A DNA stretch of 64,000 nt, taken from contig OX336388.2 in assembly GCA_946902985.2 (NCBI GenBank), positions 1,700,133,978-1,700,197,977 on the forward strand, written 5' to 3'. Source of the DNA: Meconema thalassinum (taxonomy: Eukaryota > Arthropoda > Insecta > Orthoptera > Tettigoniidae). A model generated the notes under the pieces. It was not told where the DNA came from and made no database searches. It was given only the letters and a program-made list of their open reading frames with translations. The translations under genes were made by a program, and so were the position numbers. Shown here piece after piece: positions 46,813-56,530 of this stretch; the first letter of the stretch is position 1, and the number at the start of each line of letters is the position of its first letter.

Positions 46813-47260
46813 TTCTTGAACCAGGAGTCCCAACTAGCAGGCTGTTCCTCTGGCAGAAGTCCAACAGTCTCTTTCCTTCCTTATTTATTCCGCCCCAACC
46901 CTCTGGTCCTAGAACACTCTCATAACCTTGTCTTTCTCTTTCTACATGGGCATTCAGATCCCCCATAACAATCATATTTCTTCCTACCAGCTGCTTCTGC
47001 AATTCCTCTTCAAACTCCTCCTTCTCTTCAGAGGCGCAGCCTACTTGTGGATCATACACTTGCACTATTTCTACGGTCTCTCCCCTCAGTGCTACTTTCA
47101 CTTTCATCATCCTGTCACTTATTCTCCTCACTTCTTCATTTAAAAAATCTCGTACTACTACTCCCACTCCATTCCTCTTTCCCTCTTTATTCCCCCTCCA
47201 GTACAGTCTATAGCCTTTTCTCAGTTCTCTCCTTCCTTCCCCTTTCAACTTTGTTTCTGC
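46813..47260 (-). pseudogene. non-LTR retrotransposon endonuclease fragment inside the satellite
   Basis: On the minus strand this encodes about 150 residues of an APE-type (exonuclease-endonuclease-phosphatase) domain, the DNA-nicking domain of LINE elements. Visible motifs are AETK at the 5' edge (catalytic Glu region, 47250-47260), RNGVGVVV, VQVYDPQ and MGDLNAHV (46943-46966, catalytic Asp and Asn with His). LLDFCQRNSLLVG lies near the 3' edge. After LLVG the frame appears shifted by one base, since the next bases read better as a WFKK-type string in another frame. Both ends cut straight into satellite sequence. The left satellite stops after CTAATT and the right resumes at CAAGTAACGG, so only about 4 bp of a unit is missing. 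No target-site duplication or poly-A tail is seen. RTE- or CR1-related families have similar domains; the clade is not certain. Confidence 0.85.
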
Positions 47261-50200
47261 CAAGTAACGGTAACTTCGTTACTAATTATGACAAGTAACG
47301 GAATCTTCAATACTAATTATGACAAGAAACTTTAACTTCGTTACTAATTATGGCAAGTAATGGTAATTTCTTTACTAATTATGACATGTAACAGTAACTT
47401 CATTACTAATTATGATACGTAACGGTTACATCGTTACTAATTATGACAAGTAACGGTAGCTTCGTTACTATTTATGGCAAGTAACGGTAACTTCGTTACT
47501 ACTTATGACTGGTAACTGTAACATCGTTACTAATTATGACAAGTAACGGTCACTTCGTTAATAATTATGACAAGTAACGGTAACTTCATTACTATTTGTG
47601 ACAAGTAACGGTAATTTCGTTACTAATTATGACAAGTAACGATAGCTTCATTATTAATTATGACAAGTAACGGTAACTTCGTTACTAATTACGGTAACTT
47701 CATTACTTATTATGACCAGTAACGGTAACTTTGTTACTAATTAGGACAAGTAACGGTAACTTCATTACTATTTATGACAGGTAACTGTAACTTCATATCT
47801 AATTATGAAAAGTAACGGTAACGTCGTTACTAATTTTGACAAGTAACGGTAAGTTCGTTACTAATTATGACAAGTAACAGTAACTTCATTACTAATTATG
47901 ACAAGGAACGGTAACTTCGTTACTAATTATGACAAGTAAAGGTAACTGCATTACTAATTATGACAAGTAACGGTAACATCGTTACAAATTATGACAAGTA
48001 ACGGTAACTTTATTACTAATTATGAGAAGTAACGGTAACTTCAATACTAATTATGACAAGTAACGGTAACTTCGTTGCTAATTATGACAAGTAACGGTAA
48101 CTTCATTACTATTTATGATAGGTAACTGTAAATTCTTTACATTATGACAAGTAACGGTAACTTCGATACTAATTGTGACAAGCAACGGTAACTTCGATAC
48201 TAATTATGACAATTAACGGTAACTTCGTTACTAATTATGACAAGTAACGGTAACTGCATTACTAATTATGAAAAGTAACGGAAACTTCGTACTAATTATG
48301 ACAAGTAACGGTTACTTCGTTACTAATTATGACATGTAACGGTTACTTCGTTACTAATTAAAACAAGTTACGGTAACTTTGTTACTAATTATGACAAGTA
48401 ACGGTAACTTCGTTACTAATTATGACAAGTAACGGTAACTTCGATACTATTTATGGCAAGTAACGGTAACTGCAATACTAATTATGACAAGCAACGGTAA
48501 GTTCGTTACTAATTATGACAAGTAACGGTAACTTCGTTGCTAATTATGACAAGTAACGGTAACCTCCTTACTAATTATGACAACTAACGGTAAAGAAACG
48601 GTAACTTCGTTACCTATTTTGACAAGTAACGGTAACTACATTACTAATTATGACAAGTAGCGGTATCATCGTTAGTAATTATGACAAGTAACGGTAACTT
48701 CGTTACTAATTAAGACAATTAACGGTAACTTCGTTACTAATTATGACAAGCAACGGTAACTTCGTTACTAATTATGACAAGTAACGGTAACTTCGTTACT
48801 AATTATGACAAGTAACGGTAACGTCGTTTCTAATTATGACAAGTAACGGTAACTTCGTTACTAATTATGACAAGTAACGGTAACTTCGTAACTATTTATG
48901 ACAAGTAACGGTAACTTCGTAACTACTTGTGACAAGTAACGGTAACTTCGTTACTATTTATGGCAAGTAACGGTAACTTCGTTACTATTTATGACAGGCA
49001 ACTGTAACATCGGTACTAATTATGACAAGTAACGGTAACTTCGTTACTAATTATGTCAAGTAACGGTAACTTCGTTACTATTTATGACAAGTAACGGTAA
49101 CTTCGTTACTAATTATGACAAGTAACTGTAACTTCGTTACTATTTATGGCAAGTAACGGTAACTTCGTAACTATTTATGACAAGTAACGGTAACTTCGTA
49201 ACTAATTGTGACAAGTAACGGTAACTTCGTTACTATTTATGGCAAGTAACGGTAACTTCGTTACTATTTATGACAGGCAACTGTAACATCGTTACTAATT
49301 ATGACAAGTAACGGTAACTTCGTTACTAATTATGTCAAGTAACGGTAACTTCGTTACTATTTATGGCACGTAACGGTGACGGTTACGGTAACTATGTTAC
49401 TAATTATGACAAGTAACGGTAACTTCGTTACTAATTATGACAAGTAACGGTATCTTCGTTACTAATTATGACAAGTAACGGTAACTTCGTTACTAATTAT
49501 GACAAGTAACGGTAACTTCGTTACTATTTATGACAAGTAACGGTAACTTCGTTACTAATTATGACAAGTAACTGTAACTTCGTTACTATTTATGGCAAGT
49601 AACGGTGACGGTTACGTTAACTATGTTACTAATTATGACAAGTAACGGTAACTTCGTTACTAATTATGACAAGTAACGGTATCTTCGTTACTAATTATGA
49701 CAATTAACGGTAACTTCATTACTAATTATGACAAGTAACGGTAACTTCATTACTAATTATGACAAGTAACGGTAACTTCGTTACTAATTATGACAAGTAA
49801 CGGTAACTTCATTACTAATTATGTCAAGTAACGGTAAGTTCGTTACTAATTATGACAAGTAACGGTAACTTCATTACTAATTATGACAAGTAACTGTAAC
49901 TTCGTTACTAATTATGACAAGTAACAGTAACTTCGTTACTAATTATGACAAGTAACCGTAACTTCGTTACTAATTATGACGAGTAACGGTAACTTCGTTA
50001 CTAATTATGACAAGTAACGGTAACTTAATTACTAATTGTGACAAGTAACGGTAACTTCGTTACTAATTATGACAAGTAACGGTAAGTTCGTTACTAATTA
50101 TGACATGTAACAGTAACTTCATTACTAATTATGACAAGTAACGGTAACTTCATTACTATTTATGACAAGTAACTATAACTTCGTTACTAATTATGACAGG

Positions 50201-50495
50201 TAACGGTAACTTCATTACTAATTATTACAAGTAACGGTAACTTCGTTACTAATTATGACAGGTAACTGTAACTTCGTTACTAATAATGACAAGTAACGGT
50301 AACTTCGTTACTAATTATGACAAGGTACGTTAACTTCATTACTAATTATGACAAATAACGGTAACTTTATTACTAATTATGACAAATAACGGTAACTTCA
50401 TTACTAATTATGACAAGTAACGGTAACTTCGTTACTTTTTATGACAGGTAACCGTAACATCGTTACTATTTATGTCTAATAGCAGTAACTGTAAC
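47261..50495 (+). repeat. 31-bp satellite array, right end
   Basis: The same satellite resumes in the same orientation and phase after the LINE fragment. It ends at about 50495 with degraded units (TATTTATGTCTAATAGCAGTAACTGTAAC). From about 48.6 to 50.4 kb most units are the CGTTACT / AAGTAACGG class with few changes, so this edge is unusually homogeneous. A 279-bp (nine-unit) direct duplication runs from 48887 and again from 49166. Confidence 0.97.
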
Positions 50496-50640
50496 GAAAT
50501 TTCTTTAGAAAAGTATCTTTCCCTCACAATCGTAGTGTTGATGATTAATTATTGGCTTTGCGATACCTTGGTCATTTAACCCCGTGTACTTGTTTGTGTG
50601 AAGGATTTGCCGGATTATCTATTTTATTCTAATGGCTGTA
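50496..50640. other. array flank, nothing recognised
   Basis: This is unique-looking sequence immediately right of the satellite. It has no ORF and no repeat that I recognise. The last satellite units fade out rather than end at a sharp element boundary. Confidence 0.5.
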
Positions 50641-50945
50641 TCAGTGGGCATAGCCTTCTTGTAATTTATTGGAGCTTGGATTGAGAAGGAGGCGGCCGTG
50701 TCCTCAAGTTAAACACTATCCAGTCATTTTCCTGGAGTAGAAGTGGGGATGCCACAATGAACCGCTTCTATGATAGCGTGAGTGGGAATCGACGCTACCT
50801 CCTCTCAAATCTGCCTCACGAGACTGAGTGAACCCCGTTCCAGCCCTCAGACCAGAATTAATATTCTTGGCACAGTCGAGAATCGAACCCGGACCTCAGG
50901 GGTGACAGCCAAGAATGCTAGCTACTGCACCACGATGTCATCTAA
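50640..50945 (-). mobile_element. tRNA-derived SINE (family 1), minus strand
   Basis: Read on the minus strand, the head has the two internal RNA polymerase III promoter boxes of a tRNA. Box A is TGGTGCAGTAG at 50922-50932 and box B is GGTTCGATTCT at 50879-50889, a tRNA-like spacing of about 40 bp. A ~230-bp non-tRNA body follows. The 3' limit is unclear. It is not a tRNA gene, because the cloverleaf arms around the boxes are not maintained and a long tail follows. It differs from the SINE family at 61233 and 62388. Confidence 0.7.
50922..50932 (-). promoter_or_regulatory. pol III box A of SINE family 1
   Basis: TGGTGCAGTAG on the minus strand fits the box A pattern TRGYNNANNNG. It is followed at the usual distance by the box B at 50879-50889. 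Confidence 0.6.
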
Positions 50946-50969
50946 ATCTGAATCATAATTCAAAAAGCC

Positions 50970-50997
50970 AATAATAATAATAATAATAATAATAATT
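50970..50997 (+). repeat. (AAT)n microsatellite, 3' tail side of the R1-like LINE
   Basis: About nine AAT units are followed by an AT-rich run to about 51017. On the minus strand this is the (ATT)n tract directly after the 3' end of the R1-like LINE. It matches the (ATT)n tract at that element's 5' edge (59075-59110). Confidence 0.9.
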
Positions 50998-51009
50998 TTT
51001 TTATTATTT

Positions 51010-51210
51010 TATTTTTTACGAGTGACTGTGGAAAATCTTCAAAGACACTTGTGAAGGGTCCGCACTCCACAGTAGTGTGGGATTTTTACCCACTAAAAAC
51101 CACATCCCTTTTCCCACGATGCGTTCATCACCCCGGAACCGCTCTCGCATTACTTCAGGGTGATGTCGAGCTTACTTAGCTTTTCAGACTTCTTCTTTCT
51201 TCACTTCTTC
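51010..51210 (-). other. 3' UTR of the R1-like LINE
   Basis: This is non-coding sequence between the ORF2 stop codon and the (ATT)n tail. No gene or separate element was seen. Confidence 0.6.
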
Positions 51211-51617
51211 TTAAGGGCGGCCGTACGCTTCCAGATCTCGCTTTTTCTGGCGAAGGACATCCTCCACATACACTGCTACATGATCCCATGATTGCTGGTT
51301 CCATAACATCACAGAAATAATATTATCTGGTGTCAGATCTCCCAATTCAGTTTCCACATATTGTCTCTTTATCATCCAATGGCCGCACACGAAGAAGGTG
51401 TGAAGTACATCATCGATGTCGTCACAGTATATACATGTTGCACCACTCGCTCCGCCTACTCTATGCAGGAATTTACGGAAATATCCGTGTCCTGTTAGAA
51501 GTTGTGTGAGGTAATAATTGACTTCACCATGGACTCTTTCGACCCAGGTATCCAGGCGTGGTATCAGTCGCTTGGTCCATTTACCACGATGGTCACTTTC
51601 CCATCTGAGTTGGTTAA
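51211..51617 (-). pseudogene. R1-like ORF2, C-terminal part
   Basis: The minus strand is open from the TTAA at 51614-51617 to a TAA stop at 51211-51213. The order of motifs is typical of the R1 clade C-terminus: RGKWTKRLIPRLDTW, then GEVNYYLTQLLTGHGYFRKF. A C-x2-C-x7-H-x4-C zinc knuckle follows (residues C-IY-C ... H-TFFV-C, about 51393-51443), then the final SWDHVAVYVEDVLR helix. It continues, in frame, the reverse transcriptase fragment that stops at 57671. By itself it is a broken 3' piece. Upstream of the TTAA the same frame meets a stop within a few codons, as expected for foreign inserted DNA. Confidence 0.87.
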
Positions 51618-51628
51618 GGCTGTGCTAC
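51618..51628 (+). repeat. left terminal inverted repeat of the TTAA element
   Basis: GGCTGTGCTAC directly follows TTAA at 51614-51617. Its exact reverse complement lies at 57660-57670. Confidence 0.85.
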
Positions 51629-52080
51629 TGGTTCTGCTGTCAATTGCTGGACAAGAGATAGCAGCACTGCTGCCTCTAGCCTGCTACAGCCAGTGCACTA
51701 CACTTCCCCTACTCCCCTCCACTAAGCCTCATTCGCGCACTTTGCACAACACCCTCCCCTCCTCAGTTGTATACCTCGGTTCCGAGTCACACAGATCTGC
51801 TTTCCGAGTCGAACGCTTATTTTCAGCCTTGTGCCTTGCCATCGTCCAGCCGAATAAAAGAGGCCGGCGTGTTACTGTATGATTATAATAATTACAACTC
51901 AAATTAAGTGTTTCTATGGATCATAAACAATTTTATTGTGCGTTGACAAAACTTCAAAACTGTCTATGAAATGTAAAACATTAAAAAATAATTTAAAAAA
52001 ACCAACAATAATGTACCGACTCAACAGATGGTGATTTATATAAACAAAACGGCTGTTCATTCAGTAATGAAATTCAAAGT
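51629..52080. other. left interior of the TTAA element, non-coding
   Basis: C-rich sequence runs to about 51880, then AT-rich sequence. A plus-strand ORF at 51502-51882 runs antisense to the LINE and across the element boundary, so it is not a gene. No protein family was recognised. Confidence 0.5.
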
Positions 52081-52710
52081 TTACGTATGCAAAATTTTAT
52101 AAGTATAATGAATGTTTAACATTCTGTAAACCAAAAACACACTTATAGTATTATGAGCAAATATACAATTTATTGCTATAAATGTAAACTTCTTGTTCTG
52201 TGTGAAGGTGTCCGATTGCTTCCTCTTCTTTCGTTTGTTGGTATCTGCGGCCTTATTTAGTCTTTGAACCTCTAGCGCAAAGGAGGGACCTTGGATTGTT
52301 ATGCCTCGTGCCTCGAACAACTCAACTGACTAAAAGTTTTGACAAAATGCATTCCTTATAAAATCGTACCAGTTTTCGAAGCATTTTTGTTTGCCATAAC
52401 AATCCATCCTTTTCTATCCTTTCAACGAAGATTTCTCCATTCTTAGTATATACTACAAAATTGCACCTTTTTCTCCTGTTGATATTAAATCGACTTTGAA
52501 TCTGGAGGAAGTAGTTGTGGCTTCGCTTCAATTGCAATTTTACTCCTGGCATTGTTTTTAGTCACCTCTTCTCTGAAATACTATTCAGTGACGGAGGCAA
52601 GGTATTTGATTTCTACAACGCCATTGCAAGCAACCAAACCATCACGACTGGCTCATAAGAATGAATGTCTTGATCCAAGAAGAATCCACTCTCGGTGACA
52701 ATATTGCCAG
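52081..52710 (-). pseudogene. YqaJ-type exonuclease remnant with several frame breaks
   Basis: YqaJ-like nucleases are lambda-exonuclease-fold enzymes of phages. They also occur in genes scattered through arthropod genomes. On the minus strand the family's motifs appear in order but in changing frames. GFFLDQD lies around 52665-52690. DGLV and then VVEIK (catalytic Asp and E-x-K) lie at about 52605-52645. HNYFLQIQ, CNFVVYT and ERIEKDG lie in 52552-52322. FEARGITIQGP...LEVQ, resembling the family's C-terminal tail, follows in 52320-52081. At least three frame changes and an in-frame stop after the VVEIK segment make it non-functional. It sits near the left end of the TTAA element and may have been part of it. 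Identification is from motif memory only; the match is good around VVEIK and CNFVVYT and weaker at the C-terminus. Confidence 0.7.
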
Positions 52711-52850
52711 TACTGTGTTAATACATTTCCACTACAGCGTCCTTATTTCTCTTCCAAATGTGACGGCAACTGAGGTGAAATTTTTATCCTACATTTCACA
52801 TTTTGCAAAAATGAGGAAAAAGTAGACTTATGAGATCGATCCGGGCAAAT

Positions 52851-52879
52851 GTGTGTCTGTCTGTCTGTCTGTGTGTCTC
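52851..52879 (+). repeat. (GTCT)n microsatellite
   Basis: This is a short run of GTCT/GTGT repeats. It is followed by conserved-looking text (CTCCCCGCTATCAACTCC) that may mark the end of another dispersed repeat. Confidence 0.8.
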
Positions 52880-53099
52880 CCCGCTATCAACTCCTAATCG
52901 GCTGCAGCAATCGAAACCAAATTAGATATGAGTAAAGACCTATACCAGAATATCTCAAGCCCATATTTGAAAATTATGTCAGTGCTACCAATTGCTGAAA
53001 AACCACAATTGAAATTTGAGCTCCATGTTTGATATCTTGGAAAGTATGCATAGGAGCTATTTCATAATTGGCACACATATAGATAATAATAATTCAGTT

Positions 53100-54010
53100 T
53101 AATTTCAAGGAGGCCATGTATAGCAGTGTTGCCAAAATGATTCTAAGCTTGATGATAGGTCCAATTTTTAATGCATATAACTTCTACACTATCAATTGTA
53201 TTTCAACCAAATTTCGTATGTACTATGTGTAGGTAAACGGATATAACGGAGCATTTTCTTAAGAGCCACCAGGGCTGCCAACTGTTATTAAATTCTCTCT
53301 CTATTTATTTTATCCAAATACCAATATATCAGAAAGTATGAAAGCCGACAGCCTTAAACTATGCACACGTATAGTAACTTATCTGGCATTCTAGAATAAT
53401 TTGGTGTAACTAATATACGTCAGTTCTACCAACATGATTCTAAGCCTGCTGATAGGACCAATGTTTAATTACATGTAACTTCTATACTATCAATTGGATT
53501 TCAACCAAATTTCATATGTGCTATGTTTACTATAACAGATATGACTATGCGTATGCTCAAGAGCAACCAGGGCTGCCAACTGTTAATAAATGCTGTCTCT
53601 ATTTTTTACCCTAATACCAATGTATCAGAAAGTATACAAGCCAACATCTCTAAACTTTGCACACGTATAGTACCTGACATTCTAGATTAATTTGGAGTAA
53701 CTAATATACGTCAGTGCTGCCAACATGATTATAAGTCAGCTGATAGGTCCAATCTTGAAATATATGTAACTTCTTTACTAACAAATGGATTTCATCCAAA
53801 ATTGGCACAATTAGTGATCATAATATTTCAGATTATTTCTGACCACACATGCTTGACATTGTTGCCAACATGAATTTAACGCACGCTGATAGATCCAATG
53901 TCCAACTGCATGTAACGTCCTTGCTATCCATTGGACTTCAACGAAATTGTGTATTCTGTTCATTAAGTTACGGAACTAAGAATATATTCAGTCTCCAGGG
54001 CTGCTAACTG
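53100..54010 (+). repeat. ~295-bp tandem repeat, about 3.5 diverged copies
   Basis: The marker CAGTGCTGCCAACATGATT with variants starts at 53124, 53421, 53712 and 53857, giving spacings of 297, 291 and 145 bp (the last copy is truncated). Each full copy also contains GCTGATAGGTCCAAT, TTTCAACCAAATTTC, AGGGCTGCCAACTGTTA and CTAATATACGTCAG. Divergence is perhaps 15-25 percent by eye. Each copy looks non-coding. It may be the internal repeat region of a non-autonomous element. Confidence 0.8.
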
Positions 54011-54870
54011 TAGAGCTCTATTAGGCTACACTATACCAGGTATATTTCGAACAAATTAGAAATTTCGATATTACCAACATAATTTCGTCATTGTTCTAGA
54101 TAGGTTCATATAGATTAATCATTGGAATGAATCTTAAATTTTAAGAAAAGTAGGCTCTTTAGTTCGTCTCGGAACTTCTTGTTAGGATGCGAAATTGGTT
54201 TGACAAGATTGTGGCAAATTCCTACCGTGATATTTTTTACTCTATTATTTCTTTGGTTCTGTTCGTTTCGATTACATAAGTAGTTCTCTTCTCCAGGATT
54301 ACTCGCTAGGAGCCATTTTTTGTAAGCCTTCTTTCAATTTCACAAGAAGACATCACTATGTCATTCCATCAGTATTTTCACTTGCTCCTGTCGTTACACA
54401 CGGTTGTCCCAACACATAGGACTACCTTTGCTACTTATAGTACTGCATCCCTGCATCTTGACTAGTCTGTCTAATGTCCTGCAATTCTTTACCATCTACT
54501 CTTTGGAATTAATCCATATTATATTTTTGCCTAAGTTCCTTATCCTGGAAATTTTAAACCCTAATCCGTCTGCAAACAGCCCTCACTTTCTGCACTTTAG
54601 GTCTAACTATGCTCAGTTCACAGTAGAACAGTTTGTGGTCTGTTTCATTGAAGAAAAAAAACGGAATACCCTTTGTAATGGTTTCTATAGCCCTCACGTT
54701 GAGCGACAAATGTAGCAGTTTAGCTAGCCCACAATGTTGGGTGATAAATGTAATTGTTTACCTTTGCCTAAGCTATGTTGTTTTAATGGGCGCCAAGACC
54801 TCAATGCAATGCTGAAATCTAAATTTGTATTTAACAACGTCTAGCTCAGGCAGAACACCTTCAAGACTCT
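54011..54870. other. interior of the TTAA element, nothing recognised
   Basis: AT-rich sequence with only short ORFs, none resembling a known family. Overlapping plus-strand ORFs at 54404-54815 show no domain. Confidence 0.45.
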
Positions 54871-54875
54871 ATACA

Positions 54876-55013
54876 CTCCACGGAACATCGGAGCGACCCC
54901 CGCGTGCAAGCGTACTCGTTAAGTTCTACACAGATAGTCCACGTTCCACGGAACATCGGAGCGACTCCCGCGTGCAACCACACTCGGCAAGAACTACACA
55001 GATTGTCCTCGTA
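54876..55013 (+). repeat. 68-bp direct duplication, two copies
   Basis: CGGAACATCGGAGCGAC starts at 54881 and 54949, 68 bp apart. CGCGTGCAA, CACTCG/TACTCG, TACACAGAT and GTCC follow in both copies. The region is richer in GC than its surroundings. Confidence 0.85.
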
Positions 55014-55625
55014 CCACGTCGCGTCGAACGATATATTCACCTGTCGGCTCCCCCACCATGGTACCGACTTCCTAGCTTACGTGGTCTCCACTGATTGGCT
55101 GCACCCCACGCGCTATACTCCCCACTCTGACTCATTACACTCCTCGGGAGGGAGAAGTCGTTTTCCGTTCCAACCATTCGCCTCTTCTTGACGCTGCAGC
55201 TCCGCTTGCGTAATACTTCTCGACAGGAATCAGCTTGTATTTGAATTCCCAGTGAGTCATGTCTCTCAATATATCCTAACTGACGAAAACTCCGTAAAAT
55301 TCCGCAATCACATAATTTTCTATGATACTGTCGTTCGTAATAATTTGCTTGATAGCGTTTTCTAAGACATAGAAAACCTATCTGTATGCTTATAATTTTT
55401 ATAAAATGCTCCGAAAATGTCTAAATAATAATTATAATAAATTAATAATAATAATAAATTAACATGAAAAATTCTCTTGGCTGAACAATTTGCCGCGTAA
55501 ATAAATATAGAATGGCTTCCTACTGACTTATGCCAGTTGCATAAAAACCCCTCGAAAAACACGTTACACCTTCAGTTACTTATCAATTTACCAAATTCAA
55601 AGTCAGTAATGATATAGTCTATTAC
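55014..55625. other. interior of the TTAA element, nothing recognised
   Basis: GC-richer to about 55200, then AT-rich with a short TAA-rich run at 55425-55460. No gene is supported. Confidence 0.45.
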
Positions 55626-56195
55626 TCACCTGGTTCCTCTACCCTCCCTTGTGTATCTGTGAATCTCCTTATGCTTCGAGAATGAGTTCGCCACAGACAA
55701 CATCATGCTAGCACAGAAGTCCAATAAACATTTTCCATTGGTGTTTGCTTCCCTATCCTCACTCCACTTACCCATAACCTTTTCATACTCCTCAATTCCA
55801 TTTATATGCTAGCATTGAAAACCCCCATCAGTACTACACTACCCTTACTGTTAACTCTCACTACTACATCACTCAGTGCACATGGAGTGTACACTGAAAC
55901 AATCCTGACCGATTTCCTGACATTTCCAAATCTATCCACATTAATCGTTCATTTACGTACGTACCGGTACCTTACATAAATTATGCGAAGCTCCAAGGTT
56001 TTCTGGACATACAGTCTTACTCCCCACTTTGTCCTGCATCGTTTTACACCTGACAGGTGTACCTTGGATCTCCTCTCTCCCTTTCTGAACTTCACTAATC
56101 CCTAGAATATTCAATCCCATCCTACTTGCTGACTCAGTTAGCTCTGCTTTCCTCTTTCCATAACCACCCTCGATATTAAAAGCACCCTATCGAAT
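55626..56195 (-). pseudogene. decayed LINE endonuclease domain, second family
   Basis: On the minus strand a broken APE-type endonuclease can be read. It starts with GYGKRKAELTESASRMG and NILGISEVQ (catalytic Glu, about 56085-56160). A frame change follows, then LYVQKTLELR, an in-frame stop, RIVSVYTPC (about 55880-55910) and VLMGVFNAS (about 55815-55840). The 3' part reads NGKCLLDFCASMML. The usual GDFNAH motif reads GVFNAS, so the catalytic Asp and His are replaced. Together with the stop and frameshift, this makes it dead. It differs clearly from the fragment at 46813-47260 but belongs to the same broad class. It lies inside the TTAA element. Confidence 0.75.
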
Positions 56196-56530
56196 ACCAG
56201 TTCGATTGCCTGTTCGTTTCCAAGGAGTCCCTAATCTATCAGATGAGAGTGGGACTCCATCTCTCCCATAGGTTCGAGGCTTAATCAAGACCTTTTTGGC
56301 ACGTTTAGAGATTACAATTGAAGCGAGTTGCTAGCATAACTTACGCAGGGCCCCTGAGTTTCATCCCAAGAAACAAACAAGTAAGTTGTTGATCATAAGG
56401 AGGGCCACGACACAAAATATGCCCAAGATACCGACTCCTTTTCGATAGTAACTGGTATCCTGTCAGAACCACTTACCAGACCACTTAGCCATTGCCCATG
56501 GTTCACGAACTAGGACGTGACTACACCATA
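56196..56530 (-). other. possible upstream part of the same LINE remnant
   Basis: This stretch is contiguous with the endonuclease start on the minus strand and has no clear boundary. It is probably the 5' flank of that LINE, but nothing coding could be read. Confidence 0.35.

Noticed and set aside
46745..47263. 172-codon minus-strand gene
   Set aside because: The open frame continues by chance from the LINE fragment into satellite sequence, and its apparent start codon is a satellite/LINE junction base triplet. Only the endonuclease part is meaningful.
46928..47298. Two plus-strand ORFs over the LINE fragment
   Set aside because: They are antisense to a clear endonuclease domain and have low-complexity Leu/Ser/Phe content.
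1..50495. CRISPR array (repeat length near 30 bp)
   Set aside because: Repeats are contiguous with no unique spacers, units vary by substitution, and no cas genes are present; the context is eukaryotic.
1..50495. Telomeric repeat array
   Set aside because: No TTAGG, TTAGGG or related short telomere motif; the unit is 31 bp and diverged, and no terminus is present.
50870..50945. tRNA gene on the minus strand
   Set aside because: A and B boxes are present but the sequence continues into a long SINE body and the acceptor and anticodon stems are not kept.
51502..51882. 126-codon plus-strand ORF
   Set aside because: It runs antisense through the LINE C-terminus and across the TTAA element boundary, so it cannot be an ancestral gene.
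54404..55191. Overlapping plus-strand ORFs of 60-103 codons
   Set aside because: No domain, no conserved start context, and part overlaps the 68-bp duplication; best explained as chance frames.
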